Source of the DNA: CAYWMD01 sp964458575
Lineage (GTDB): Bacteria > Verrucomicrobiota > Verrucomicrobiia > Limisphaerales > JADLHS01
Direction: 5' to 3'
Assembly: GCA_964458575.1 (NCBI GenBank)
Contig: CAYWMD010000002.1
Location: forward strand, 62,001 to 126,000
Length of the DNA stretch: 64,000 nucleotides
The notes below the pieces were generated by a model. The model did no database searches. It saw only the letters and a list, made by a program, of their open reading frames with translations, and had not been told where the DNA came from. Position 1 is the first letter of the stretch. Each line of letters begins with the position of its first letter. Below are positions 35,103 to 44,200 of this stretch, piece after piece. The position numbers were made by a program, and so were the translations under genes.

Positions 35103-35756
35103 ATGAAAAAGACGCCAATTGTCATCGCCATTGACGGCACGAGTGCCAGCGGCAAGAGCACCAATGCCAAGCTCGTGGCCAAGGCGCTGGGCTTTGTCCA
35201 CGTGGACACCGGCGCAATGTATCGCACGCTGGCCTGGTATTGTCTCCAACAGCGCGTCAACGTTGAGGACGCCAAAGCCGTCGCGTCCGCGTGCCGCCGG
35301 TGGAAAACTTCGCTGGTCTGCGTGGATGGCCACGTGCATTTGTTCGTGGACGGCTACGATCCGGCCAAGGAAATCCGGGGCGAAGCCGTGGCGGCGGCGG
35401 TTTCCCAAGTGGCGGTCGTGCCCAAAGTGCGCGAGTGGATGAAAAAGAAGCAGCGCGAGTGCATCCAGTTCGGCAGCCTGGTGATGGAAGGACGGGACAT
35501 CGGCACGAATGTTTTTCCAGAGACGGATTTCAAGTTTTACCTCGACGCAAACATCGAGGAGCGCACCAAGCGTCGTGCGGCCGACGGGTTGAATGAAAAC
35601 CTCGCCGCGCGCGACCAGCGGGACAGCCAGCGGGCCGCCGCGCCGTTGATGATTGCGTTGGGCGCCAAGGTCATCAATAACTCGGACCTCACGTCGGCAC
35701 AGACGAGCGGGTTGATTTTGGAAGAGGTGCGCAAGCGATTGGCGGAGGTCAGCTAG
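35103..35756 (+). CDS. cmk: Cytidylate kinase
   Basis: The 217-residue enzyme phosphorylates (d)CMP to (d)CDP. The P-loop is IDGTSASGKSTNAKLVA (about 9-25), the CMP-binding segment is VDTGAMYRTLAW (about 34-45), and the conserved VMEGRDIGTNVFP (about 128-140) contains the Arg/Asp pair. The length is normal. The start ATG at 35103 follows the hexamer inverted repeat by 4 bases. Cmk is commonly encoded between aroA and plsC or rpsA in bacteria, as here. Confidence 0.94.
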   Translation: MKKTPIVIAIDGTSASGKSTNAKLVAKALGFVHVDTGAMYRTLAWYCLQQRVNVEDAKAVASACRRWKTSLVCVDGHVHLFVDGYDPAKEIRGEAVAAAVSQVAVVPKVREWMKKKQRECIQFGSLVMEGRDIGTNVFPETDFKFYLDANIEERTKRRAADGLNENLAARDQRDSQRAAAPLMIALGAKVINNSDLTSAQTSGLILEEVRKRLAEVS

Positions 35757-35774
35757 TCGTGGGATGAAAGACCG

Positions 35775-35810
35775 CCCTCACCCCAGCCCTCTCCCCCAGG
35801 AGAGGGGGAA
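35775..35810 (+). repeat. CCCTCACC/GGAGAGGG dispersed hairpin element
   Basis: The sequence CCCTCACCCCAGCCCTCTCC is followed by CCCA and GGAGAGGG, forming a perfect 8-bp stem (35787-35794 with 35799-35806). This is a repeat family recurring in many bacterial genomes. A related copy lies inside mnmE on the minus strand (57854-57895). Confidence 0.75.
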
Positions 35811-35858
35811 TCCTTCGCCAGGTTTCGTGCGTTTCGGTTGCCGTTGGTTTTGGCGCGT

Positions 35859-36512
35859 ATGAATGTCGTCTATTACTGCGGTTGGATTTTTTTTCGCACG
35901 CTTTACCTGACCTATTTTCGCGCGCGGATGTATAACGCGGAGCGCGTGCCCGAGTCAGGCCCGGTCATCATCGCGTCGAACCACGCCAGCTTTCTGGATC
36001 CGCCGCTGGTGGGTTCTTGCCTGCATCGTGGCATCAGCTACCTCGCGCGCGACACGTTGTTTCGTTATCCCGGTGTCGGGTGGTTGTTGCGCAATTGGGA
36101 CTCCGTGCCGGTGGATCGCGAAGGCGGCGGCGCGACGGGGTTGAAGGCGATTCTGGACCGGTTGCTGGCGGGCGCAGCCATCATTTTATTTCCGGAAGGC
36201 ACGCGCACGCGCGACGGCAAACTTCAGCCGGCGCGCTCGGGGATCGGTTTGGTGGTAATCAAATCCACCGCGCCCGTCGTACCGGTGCGGGTGTTTGGAA
36301 CTTACGAGGCGTTCGGTAAGCACGTGCGCTTGCCGTTGCCGTATCAACTGACGGTGAAATTCGGCAAGCCAATGGCCTTTGCTGCGCTGCGAGCCGAGGC
36401 GAGAACCTGTTCCAAAACGCGGCTTAAGCAGATTTACCAGCAGGTCGCGGATGAAATCATGGCCGCGATTGCGAAGCTCGAGCCATGCGAGGACAAGGTG
36501 AGTTTCCCGTAA
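35859..36512 (+). CDS. plsC: 1-acyl-sn-glycerol-3-phosphate acyltransferase
   Basis: The 217-residue membrane-associated enzyme acylates lysophosphatidic acid in phospholipid synthesis. The catalytic motif is NHASFLDP (NHxxxxD, about 41-48), followed by FPEGTRTRDGKL (motif III, about 111-122) and the later VPVRVFGTYEAF. The N-terminal hydrophobic segment anchors it to the inner membrane. The ATG at 35859 is chosen over an upstream GTG-like extension. It is the last gene of the tyrA-aroA-cmk-plsC operon. Confidence 0.9.
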   Translation: MNVVYYCGWIFFRTLYLTYFRARMYNAERVPESGPVIIASNHASFLDPPLVGSCLHRGISYLARDTLFRYPGVGWLLRNWDSVPVDREGGGATGLKAILDRLLAGAAIILFPEGTRTRDGKLQPARSGIGLVVIKSTAPVVPVRVFGTYEAFGKHVRLPLPYQLTVKFGKPMAFAALRAEARTCSKTRLKQIYQQVADEIMAAIAKLEPCEDKVSFP

Positions 36513-36513
36513 A

Positions 36514-36561
36514 CGTGATGCGTGATGCGCGAGCTGCCTCATTGCCGCACCACGCGTCACG
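36514..36561. repeat. GTGATGC heptamer repeat and inverted repeat between convergent genes
   Basis: Two GTGATGC heptamers (36515-36521 and 36522-36528) form the left arm of an inverted repeat: CGTGATGCGT (36514-36523) pairs with ACGCGTCACG (36552-36561), one mismatch. It lies between plsC and the convergent Gfo/Idh/MocA gene, so it may help terminate transcription; no T tract is present. Confidence 0.5.
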
Positions 36562-36564
36562 GTG

Positions 36565-37881
36565 TTACACTTTCGGCTCCCATCCCTTCCGATATTCACG
36601 TTTCCACAATGCCATGGCCGCCGGGTCACCTTTGATCTTTCTCTGCTGCGCATCGAAATCAATCGTGTGGCCCGTGCGCCAGGCGATGTTGGCCAGGTGG
36701 CAGAGCATCGTGGACTTCTGGCCTTCCTCGATTTCCGACCGCAGCGGTTTGTCCTCGCGAATGGCGTCGGCCAGGTTCGCGAAATGTGGCAGCACATCCG
36801 GCGGGCCCGAAAATTCCGCGATGACTTTTCCGTCAGGCGATGCTCCGGGGCTTTCGACCGCGGTGTCGTAAAGTCTCGCCTTGTAATCCGCGATCACCAA
36901 CGCGCCCTTTTCCCCGTAAAAGATGACGCCGGTTTTGCCGCCTTCCTCCCGGCGGGAGTAGCAACTGTGACCCTCCCAAATGAGGCCTTTGTTGCCGAAA
37001 TCCACCGTGAGGGCGCAGGTATCCGGCGTTTCCTGGTCGTCCTGAAACCAGTAGCGGTTTCCGCCGCAGGTGACGCGGCCCGGTTGATCCACCTGCAAGC
37101 CCCAACGCACGAGATCGAGGAAATGGATGCCATTGTTGCCGATTTCGCCGTTGCCCCAGTGCCAGCGCCAATGCCACTTGTAATGAACCACGTTGTCGAG
37201 ATACGGCCGTTCGGGGGCCGGGCCCTGCCACAAATCGTAGTCCAGCCATTTGGGGACGGGCACTTCCTTGCCGTGACCGATGCTGCCGCGGTTGGTGTTG
37301 AACCATGAGCGGGCGTAAAGCACTTGGCCAATTTCGCCTGCGTGGATTCGCTGGATGGCTTCCTGAAGCCACGTCCAACTGCGCCGTTGATTGCCCATTT
37401 GCACGTGGCGTTGGTTCTTCCGCGCCGCCGCCACCATCAGGTACGACTCGTAAGGATCGTGGCTGCCCGGCTTTTCCACATAAACGTGCTTGCCGGCATT
37501 GCAGGCGAGAATCGTCGCCGGGGCGTGCCAGTGATTTGGCGTGGCGATGGAAACGATGTCCACGTCCTTGTCCTCCAGCACACGGCGGATGTCTTTCTCG
37601 CCTTTGGGCTTTCGCTGCTGCTTTTTCGCCACGGCTTCAACACCCTTGGCGAGCGCGCGGCTGTCCACGTCACAAATGTAAGCGATCTCGGCATTGGGCA
37701 CCTCGAGCCAGGTTTCGATGTGAGCCATGCCGCGGGCGTTGCAGCCCATGACGGCGACCGCGAGCTTTTTGTTGGGGCTTTCGCCGGCGCGCAGCACGTT
37801 GAAACTACCGAGCGCGGCGAGGCCGGCGGTGGTGGCGGAGGTCTGCTTGAGGAACTGGCGGCGATTGACGGAATCGTTCAT
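36565..37881 (-). CDS. Tat-exported Gfo/Idh/MocA family oxidoreductase
   Basis: The 438-residue protein has a twin-arginine signal (VNRRQFLKQTSATTAGLAALG), the Rossmann fold (KLAVAVMGCNARGMAHIE, about 36-53), the family EKP motif (VYVEKPGSHDPYES, about 127-140) and a C-terminal dehydrogenase domain. Periplasmic or surface-located dehydrogenation of a sugar or glycan fragment is the likely role. The ATG at 37881 starts the Tat signal; an upstream in-frame extension to 37920 is not needed. It is the third Gfo/Idh/MocA gene in the window and has a different Tat sequence from the one at 14061, so it is a diverged paralogue rather than a recent copy. Confidence 0.88.
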   Translation of the reverse strand: MNDSVNRRQFLKQTSATTAGLAALGSFNVLRAGESPNKKLAVAVMGCNARGMAHIETWLEVPNAEIAYICDVDSRALAKGVEAVAKKQQRKPKGEKDIRRVLEDKDVDIVSIATPNHWHAPATILACNAGKHVYVEKPGSHDPYESYLMVAAARKNQRHVQMGNQRRSWTWLQEAIQRIHAGEIGQVLYARSWFNTNRGSIGHGKEVPVPKWLDYDLWQGPAPERPYLDNVVHYKWHWRWHWGNGEIGNNGIHFLDLVRWGLQVDQPGRVTCGGNRYWFQDDQETPDTCALTVDFGNKGLIWEGHSCYSRREEGGKTGVIFYGEKGALVIADYKARLYDTAVESPGASPDGKVIAEFSGPPDVLPHFANLADAIREDKPLRSEIEEGQKSTMLCHLANIAWRTGHTIDFDAQQRKIKGDPAAMALWKREYRKGWEPKV

Positions 37882-38015
37882 GGGATTATAAAACGGCAAT
37901 GCGCCCTGGGCTGCAAGCAAAGTTCGCGAGCCAGGCGGTCGTTGGCGATGGAGAGTAGCGTCGGGGGAAGCGGCAACTTCAGCGCCGCCCGCCGCGCCAC
38001 CCAGGCAGGCACCGC

Positions 38016-38348
38016 TCAGATACCCAGATTCGACAGCGTGTTGCTGATGGAATTGACGATGCGGACCAGATTCGGATGTGAGTCCTCGAAACCGGAGACG
38101 GAGGAACGCAATCCTTCGACCGACAATCGCACGAGATTCGGGTCCTGCTTTTCCCGCGTGGCTTCATGGGCGGAGACTTGCGTGAAGCCGGCGATGCTTT
38201 CCGCCCGTTCCGTCTGCGTCTTGGACAACTCCGCCACCTCCGTCTTCAGCGTTGCGAGCAAATGGAGCAACTCCCTTTTGCGGTCCTCGCCCACGGAATC
38301 GGCCGAGTGAATCCGGGATTCGATCTTGGAAAGTGTGTCGTCAATCAT
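38016..38348 (-). CDS. Small coiled-coil protein, possible DUF4404 family
   Basis: The 110-residue protein is soluble and helical, beginning MIDDTLSKIESRIHSADSVG with a following Leu-heptad stretch (ELLHLLATLKTEVAEL) that suggests a coiled coil. The C-terminal helix reads LVRIVNSISNTLSNLGI. It resembles small helical proteins of the DUF4404 type, but this is only a pattern-level resemblance. It lies 51 bases downstream of tmk on the same strand, so it may share the transcript. Function unknown. Confidence 0.6.
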   Translation of the reverse strand: MIDDTLSKIESRIHSADSVGEDRKRELLHLLATLKTEVAELSKTQTERAESIAGFTQVSAHEATREKQDPNLVRLSVEGLRSSVSGFEDSHPNLVRIVNSISNTLSNLGI

Positions 38349-38399
38349 ACGCCGTGTTGTTCCGCTACCGTAGTCAAGATAGTCATCCGCGCGCAGGCT

Positions 38400-39059
38400 T
38401 CAAGCGTGGGCGTGCATGGGTGGCAACATTTTTTCCACTGCCTGCCAGATCGCGCGCCGGACCATTTCCACATCGCCGGTGGCGTCAATCTTGCACACGC
38501 GCTGCGGTTCGGCTGCGGCAATCTTTTCGTAGCCGACCGCCACGCGCTCAAAGAACTCGCGGTCCGCTTCCTCGATCCGGTCGCGGATGAACGGCAGCGT
38601 GGACTGGCGCGAACGCAGCCGCTCCTCACTTACTTCGGGCGGCACGTGCAGCAGCAACGTCAGGTCCGGCCGGGTGTCGCCGACGGCCAGATCAATCACG
38701 GTTTTGACGGTCGGCAAATCCAACTGCCGGCCGTAGCCCTGGTAAGCGGTGGTGGAATCGTAAAAGCGGTCGCAAACGACGATCTCGCCCTTGGCGAGCG
38801 CCGGCCGGATGAATTCGCGAACGAGCTGGGCGCGGCTGGCGTTCATCAGCAGCAATTCCGCCTCAGCGGTCATGGCGTCGTTGGCGTGGCTGTGTTTGAG
38901 CGTGTGGCGGATTTCCTCGCCGATGGGCGTGCCGCCCGGCTCGCGCAGGACGCGCGCCGTGTAGCCCAAGCCATACAGCCGGCCCGCCAGCAGCGAAACC
39001 TGCGTGGACTTGCCGCCGCCTTCCGTGCCTTCGAACGTGATGAACAAGCCTTTGGCCAT
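38400..39059 (-). CDS. tmk: Thymidylate kinase
   Basis: The 219-residue enzyme phosphorylates dTMP to dTDP. The P-loop is FEGTEGGGKSTQVSLLA (residues 8-24). The DRFYDSTTAYQGYGR motif (about 96-110) is the family DR/DRY region, and LREPGGTPIGEE binds the substrate. The length is standard. It lies 41 bases after cysS on the same strand, with a heptamer repeat between them. Confidence 0.94.
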   Translation of the reverse strand: MAKGLFITFEGTEGGGKSTQVSLLAGRLYGLGYTARVLREPGGTPIGEEIRHTLKHSHANDAMTAEAELLLMNASRAQLVREFIRPALAKGEIVVCDRFYDSTTAYQGYGRQLDLPTVKTVIDLAVGDTRPDLTLLLHVPPEVSEERLRSRQSTLPFIRDRIEEADREFFERVAVGYEKIAAAEPQRVCKIDATGDVEMVRRAIWQAVEKMLPPMHAHA

Positions 39060-39063
39060 TTAT

Positions 39064-39091
39064 GATTTGCGATTTACGATTTACGATTTGG
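39064..39091. repeat. GATTTAC heptamer tandem repeat between cysS and tmk
   Basis: Four contiguous 7-base units read GATTTGC, GATTTAC, GATTTAC and GATTTGG. The repeat fills most of the 41-base gap between the tmk start codon and the cysS stop codon. Confidence 0.8.
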
Positions 39092-39100
39092 TTCAGCCAA

Positions 39101-40501
39101 TCAAAGTTTTTTCAGCTTCGGACCCTTGGGCGTGTCTTCGATGATCCAGCCCTTTGACTTCAATTCGTCGCGGATGGCGTCGCTGCGTTTGAAATCCTTC
39201 GCTTTGCGGGCGGCTTGTCGCTGTTCGAGCAATGCCAGAATTTCTGTCGGCGCTTCCGCTGTCAATACCGCGGCGAGGCCGAGTACGGAATTGACCTTTT
39301 CCCAAGCGGCGAGCGACGTCGCAGCCTCATCCGGCGTCAAAGCCTTCTCGGCAATGCGCCGGTTGGTTTCCCGCACCCAGTCAAACACCGCCGCCCACGC
39401 GGCGGAAATGTTCAGGTCGTCGTCCAAGGCGGTGGCGAAGCGGGTGGTCAATTCGGTATGTGCCGGCGTGGAGTTTGTTGATCCGAGTTCGCGCAGTTTC
39501 GCAACACACTCATCAATCCGCGCCAGGGCCGCGCGGGCGCCAGTCAGGCCATCGAGCGTGAAATTGAAGGTCTCACGGTAGTGCGCTTGCAACAACGCGT
39601 AGCGGACTTCGCGACCGGTGAAGCCTTTTGCGAGCAAATCGCGCAGCGTGAAGAAGTTTCCCAGCGACTTGCTCATTTTCTTGCCTTCGACCAGCAGGAA
39701 CGCGCCGTGCATCCAATACTTCACGAAGGGTTTGCCCGTGGCGCCTTCACTCTGCGCGATTTCATCCTCGTGATGCGGGAATTTCAAATCTTCGCCGCCC
39801 AGATGCAGATCAAACGTTTCCCCCAGCGCCTTCATGCTCATAGCCGAACACTCGATGTGCCAGCCGGGCCGGCCTTCGCCCAGCGAATCGCTCTGCCAGA
39901 AGACTTCCCCATCGTCCGGCACGCGCGCCTTCCACAGGGCGAAATCCGCGAGCGATTCCTTTTCGTATTCATCCGAGGCCACACGCTCCCCCACGCGCAT
40001 CTCGTCGAAATTCAATTTGGTGAGCTGGCCGTAATGGCAGCCGCAACCGCGGTATTTTTCGATGCTGAAATAGATTGAACCATCGGACGCTTTGTAAGCG
40101 ATTCCCCGTGCCAGAAGCTTTTCGATTAGCGCGATGATTTCGGGGATATGCTCCGTCGCGCGAGGGTTCTGATGGTGCGGCAGGCAATTGAGCATCTTGA
40201 GGTCTTCGAGAAACGCCGCCTCGAATCTGCCGGTGAAATCGCGCAAGGAAGTCTTCGTTTCCCGTACGCGCCGGATGATTTTGTCCTCCACGTCCGTGAT
40301 GTTCATCACGTGGCGCACGTCGTAACCCTTGAATTCAAGGTAGCGCCGGACCAGGTCGCCGAACACGAACGTGCGCCAGTTGCCGATGTGGGCGAAGTCG
40401 TACACCGTCGGCCCGCAGCAATACATGCCGACTTTTCCCGGGGTGAGCGGCGCAAACTCCTGCACGGAGCGCGACAGCGTGTTAAAAAACTTCAAGGCCA
40501 T
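39101..40501 (-). CDS. cysS: Cysteinyl-tRNA synthetase
   Basis: The 466-residue class I enzyme charges tRNA-Cys. The HIGH-type motif is in CCGPTVYDFAHIGNWRTF (about 28-45; the Cys is also a Zn ligand), the KMSKS loop is KKMSKSLGNFF (about 270-280), and DIECSAMSMKALGE-like Zn/active-site sequence appears as HIECSAMSMKALG. The length and domain order (catalytic domain, DALR anticodon-binding helices, C-terminal helical region with KDFKRSDAIRDELKSKGW) are typical. It is upstream of tmk on the same strand. Confidence 0.95.
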   Translation of the reverse strand: MALKFFNTLSRSVQEFAPLTPGKVGMYCCGPTVYDFAHIGNWRTFVFGDLVRRYLEFKGYDVRHVMNITDVEDKIIRRVRETKTSLRDFTGRFEAAFLEDLKMLNCLPHHQNPRATEHIPEIIALIEKLLARGIAYKASDGSIYFSIEKYRGCGCHYGQLTKLNFDEMRVGERVASDEYEKESLADFALWKARVPDDGEVFWQSDSLGEGRPGWHIECSAMSMKALGETFDLHLGGEDLKFPHHEDEIAQSEGATGKPFVKYWMHGAFLLVEGKKMSKSLGNFFTLRDLLAKGFTGREVRYALLQAHYRETFNFTLDGLTGARAALARIDECVAKLRELGSTNSTPAHTELTTRFATALDDDLNISAAWAAVFDWVRETNRRIAEKALTPDEAATSLAAWEKVNSVLGLAAVLTAEAPTEILALLEQRQAARKAKDFKRSDAIRDELKSKGWIIEDTPKGPKLKKL

Positions 40502-40547
40502 CTCTGAAGCGCCCGAGGTTAGGATGATGCCGCCGAAAGAAAAGCGG

Positions 40548-40575
40548 AAACTCTGTGTGCTAAACTCTGTGGCCT
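40548..40575. repeat. Two-unit AAACTCTGTG tandem repeat upstream of cysS
   Basis: Two 14-base units, AAACTCTGTGTGCT and AAACTCTGTGGCCT, lie in noncoding DNA between the pseudouridine synthase stop and the cysS start. Short direct repeats of this kind recur elsewhere in the window. Confidence 0.6.
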
Positions 40576-40589
40576 CCGGCGGAAGGCAA

Positions 40590-41156
40590 TCACGGTGACA
40601 ACACCGCGTCCCGCTCCCGATGGTTTAGTTCCCGCCACCGGCCGGATGCCAACCCGGCCAGCGCAAACCCGCCAATGCGTACCCGCACCAAGCGAAGGGT
40701 CGGATGACCGATGGCCGCGGTCATGCGGCGCACCTGGCGGTTCTTGCCTTCGACCAGCTCCAGGCCAATCCAGCAATCGGGAACACTTTTGCGAAAACGA
40801 ATGGGCGGGTCGCGCGGGGCGACTTCGGGTTGGGGCGACAAGACCCATGCGCGGCACGGAAGCGTTTTCCGACCTTGAATCACGACGCCGCGCGACAGTT
40901 TCTGTAGTGCCTCCGGCGACGGGATTCTTTCGACTTGGGCCCAATATTCCCGTTCATGGCCGTGCCGCGGATGAAGCAACCGTTCATTCAATGCCGGTTC
41001 GTCGCTCAACAAGAGCAGGCCTTCCGAATCCGCGTCCAGCCGGCCAATGGGCCAGACGTTCTTGGGCAGGTCGAACGCCGCCAAGGTTCGCTGGCCGGGA
41101 TGTTCCGGCGTGAATTGCGAAAGCACGTCGTAAGGTTTGTTGAGGGCAACGAGCAC
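40590..41156 (-). CDS. RluE-like 23S rRNA pseudouridine synthase
   Basis: The 188-residue protein isomerises uridine to pseudouridine in rRNA. The RsuA/RluE-family catalytic motif is GRLDADSEGLLLLSD (about 38-52), with the catalytic Asp in the RLD motif. LVEGKNRQVRRMTAAIGHPT (about 134-153) is the C-terminal RNA-binding signature. The absence of the N-terminal S4 domain and the short length favour RluE over RluB/RsuA. It is about 90 bases upstream of cysS on the same strand and downstream of the large subtilase gene region. Confidence 0.88.
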   Translation of the reverse strand: MLVALNKPYDVLSQFTPEHPGQRTLAAFDLPKNVWPIGRLDADSEGLLLLSDEPALNERLLHPRHGHEREYWAQVERIPSPEALQKLSRGVVIQGRKTLPCRAWVLSPQPEVAPRDPPIRFRKSVPDCWIGLELVEGKNRQVRRMTAAIGHPTLRLVRVRIGGFALAGLASGRWRELNHRERDAVLSP

Positions 41157-41236
41157 GGAGGGTTTTTCGTAACAGCCGGCCTACCCGGCCTCAATTCAAA
41201 ACTTCGCGGTCCCAGCGCTTCCCGTTGGCGGGGCGG

Positions 41237-44200
41237 TCACGGCACGGCCTCGATCCGGAACCAGTTCGGGACGCCGTTGGTCATCGGGGGCAGGGTGAGG
41301 CCGGTTGTGTAGCCCGACGCCCGAATCCAACCGCTGAACGGCGTCCACGTCGTTGCGTTGGCGCTGCCGACCACGCGATAACCGTGCCCGGGCGCGGATG
41401 GCCATTCGAGCCGGACGGCGCCGTTGGTCAGGACGCGGGAGTTGACGCGGAATCGTCCGGCGAGGGCGTTGGTGCCCGGCGCCGCCTCAACCCGGAAGAG
41501 GTTTGGCGCACCGTTCGTTGGCACCGGCAGGACGAAGCTCATGTTGGTGCCGGTCGCGCTCAGCCAGGCGGCGTAAACCGGCCAGGCGGTGACGGGCGGG
41601 CCATTTGCGGCATGAACCCGATACGTCAGATTCGTCAGCGAAGGCCAGGAGAGCATCACTTGGCCGTTGGTCAACCCGGCCGTCACCCGGAACGGCGGCG
41701 GGGGATTGTTCGGATCGGTTCCCGCTACGAACTCCGCGTAGTCCGACAGTCCGTCCCCGTCGGTGTCGGTGGATTTGGTTCGGTCGAGCGCCACGGCGTT
41801 GAAGTTGGCCGCCTCCCAGCCATCCGGAATGTCATTGGTATTGTCGTCCACAAAGTCGTAGTGGCCGTTGAAAGTCAGTTGTCCTCCAGGGGCAAGCGTG
41901 TTGGTTTGGGGCGGCGGGGTGATGTAATGCAGCGCGTCACCGTATTGGATGGTGTATTCGCCGGGAATGGCGTTGGTGATGAGCGTTTGCAATCCGTTGC
42001 CCGTGCGGCCGGTGGGGCCGGTCATCGCGAACACGGCTTGGGAGAGGTTGTTTGTAATCAAAACCGTGCCGGGAAGGACCGTGTCCACGTTGATGGAGAC
42101 GTCGTCCACCAGCCAACCCAGGTGGGGCAGGGGATCGAACGAGAACAGGAAATGATACCAGACGATGTAAATGAGTTTGCCGATGTAGGGCGTGAGATCT
42201 ATTTGCAACGGCTCCCATCCGCCCGAGGCGTCTTCCGGCATCTGATAGAGCAACTGCGGTTCGGCCAAAACGTTCGTGATGATTTCAACGGCAGCCAGTT
42301 GAACGTCGAATTCACCCGCCGGCAGGAAGTCATAATTGTGCCAGAACACCAGGGTTGCCTTGTTCCCGCCCGTGAGCAAAGTCCCGGGGCTGACCAGGTA
42401 CGATTCAATCTGGCTCACGCCCCCGCCGCCCAGATTGCTGCCCCAGCAATTCACACCCGAATGCGCGGTCTCCCCGCCACCGGGCGCGCCCAGGGTCCAA
42501 TCGGTTTCCGAGTCCGGAGCCGGGATGGTGGACCATTCGGCATCGGGGATTTCAAGGTCGTTGGTCCAGGACGGCAGCAGCGGCAGGTAAGTGGTGAACG
42601 CGTATAGGAGGCCGTGGTTGTCGTCGAGGGCCGTGTTTCCGGCGCGGTCGCGGCTGGTCACCCGCACGTAGTAGGTGGTGTCCAGTTTCAGGTTGCCCAG
42701 AAAGAGCTCGTGCTGCGTGGTGGGTTGGGAGTCGTATGCCGTAAAGTTGATGGGAAACACGTCTGGCGACTCGCTGTATTGGACCAACGAGTCGGCGGGC
42801 TTGGAAGTGGTCCACCGAACCACGGCTTCCACGTAACCGGGCTCGATGCTGACATCCGTGACGATCGGTGGATTGGTGTCAATGGTCGCGGTGGCGGTGA
42901 CGAGCACATCGGCCGAGGTGTCGAAATAATCAAAGTGAACCGTATCGTTCGGGCTGACGGGATAAATTCCCGGCGGGGGTGTGTTGGTGGGGGCAAATTG
43001 CACGCCGCCGCGGAACAAACCCGGCCGCGTGGTTTCGAGCAACGTCAGCTCCATTTGATTCGTGCGCTGCGGGCTGTGGAGTTTCACCGTCACCTGGCCC
43101 TGGCCCTGCATGTCCACATCTTCCACCTCGACCAACGCGTGGCTCGACAGGGAATAGATGTCGCTGTCCAGGGTCAGCGAACTGCTGTTGGTTGGGGGCG
43201 ACAAAAAACTGAGCGCGTTTTGCAACAAACCGATGCGGTTGTTGCCGGGACTTTCGCCGAGCGGAACGGCGTCCAGCGGGAACGAAAGGAACACCACCCG
43301 GCCGGGCAAATCCACACCGGTTTTCGGCGCCCGCAGCCCCACCACCGCGCCGCTGCTCAGGAGGATGGGAGCCGCGTTGGTGTCGGGCACAATCCAGTCC
43401 GAGGGATCGGAAGTCCCGGCCAGGGTCAGGATGTCCTCGTACGGCGAATAATCGAGACCGGTGTCAATGCCTTCGCCGATGGGTTCGCCGGGCACGCCCG
43501 TCGCATCGTTCACGGCTTGGTCTTCCGTGTAGGACTGAACGTGCAACAGGGCGGTGTTGAAACCCGTCAGGCCCGCCTCGGCCAGGCGGGTCAATCCTTC
43601 CATTGAAGCCAGCAGCAGCGAGCCGCCGCTGTTCACGTAATTGGAAATGCTCTGTGCCAGCGCGACGGGCGGAGGTTCAAGGTCCGACATCCGCCAGATG
43701 ACGCAACGATGCGAACTCAATTCTGCCGGTGTGGGCACGTCGCCCGCGCGGGCGTCGAACACCTCGTAGGGCACGCCCAATTGATCCAGCGCGTCGGTGT
43801 AACCTGAAAGCGGCGGCGCGGTGAGGATGAGGATATCCAGAATGTAAAAATCCGCGAACGAGTCCACCAGCAGCACCTGCGGCGGCGTCGAATTGGTGAC
43901 GGTGAAATGCGCGCCGGCATTGTCGTTGGTCGAACGGTTGCCGGCCTCGTCCACCGCCACCACAAAAAACTTCACGGTCGCGCTCGCAGAAACGTTCGCT
44001 AGTGTGAACTCGTGCGTCATCGTAAACGCCATGTTCGTCAGGCTGAAGTTGGGGGTCAGCACGCCATAATAAATTTCTGAGCGCGCCGGTTCATCCGTGT
44101 CCCAGGCCGCCAGGCTCTGGCCAAACTGGTTGAAGCCTCGCACATTCAAGATTCCCGGTGGGTTTAGATCGGTGATCGCAAAATAATAACGAGTCACGGG

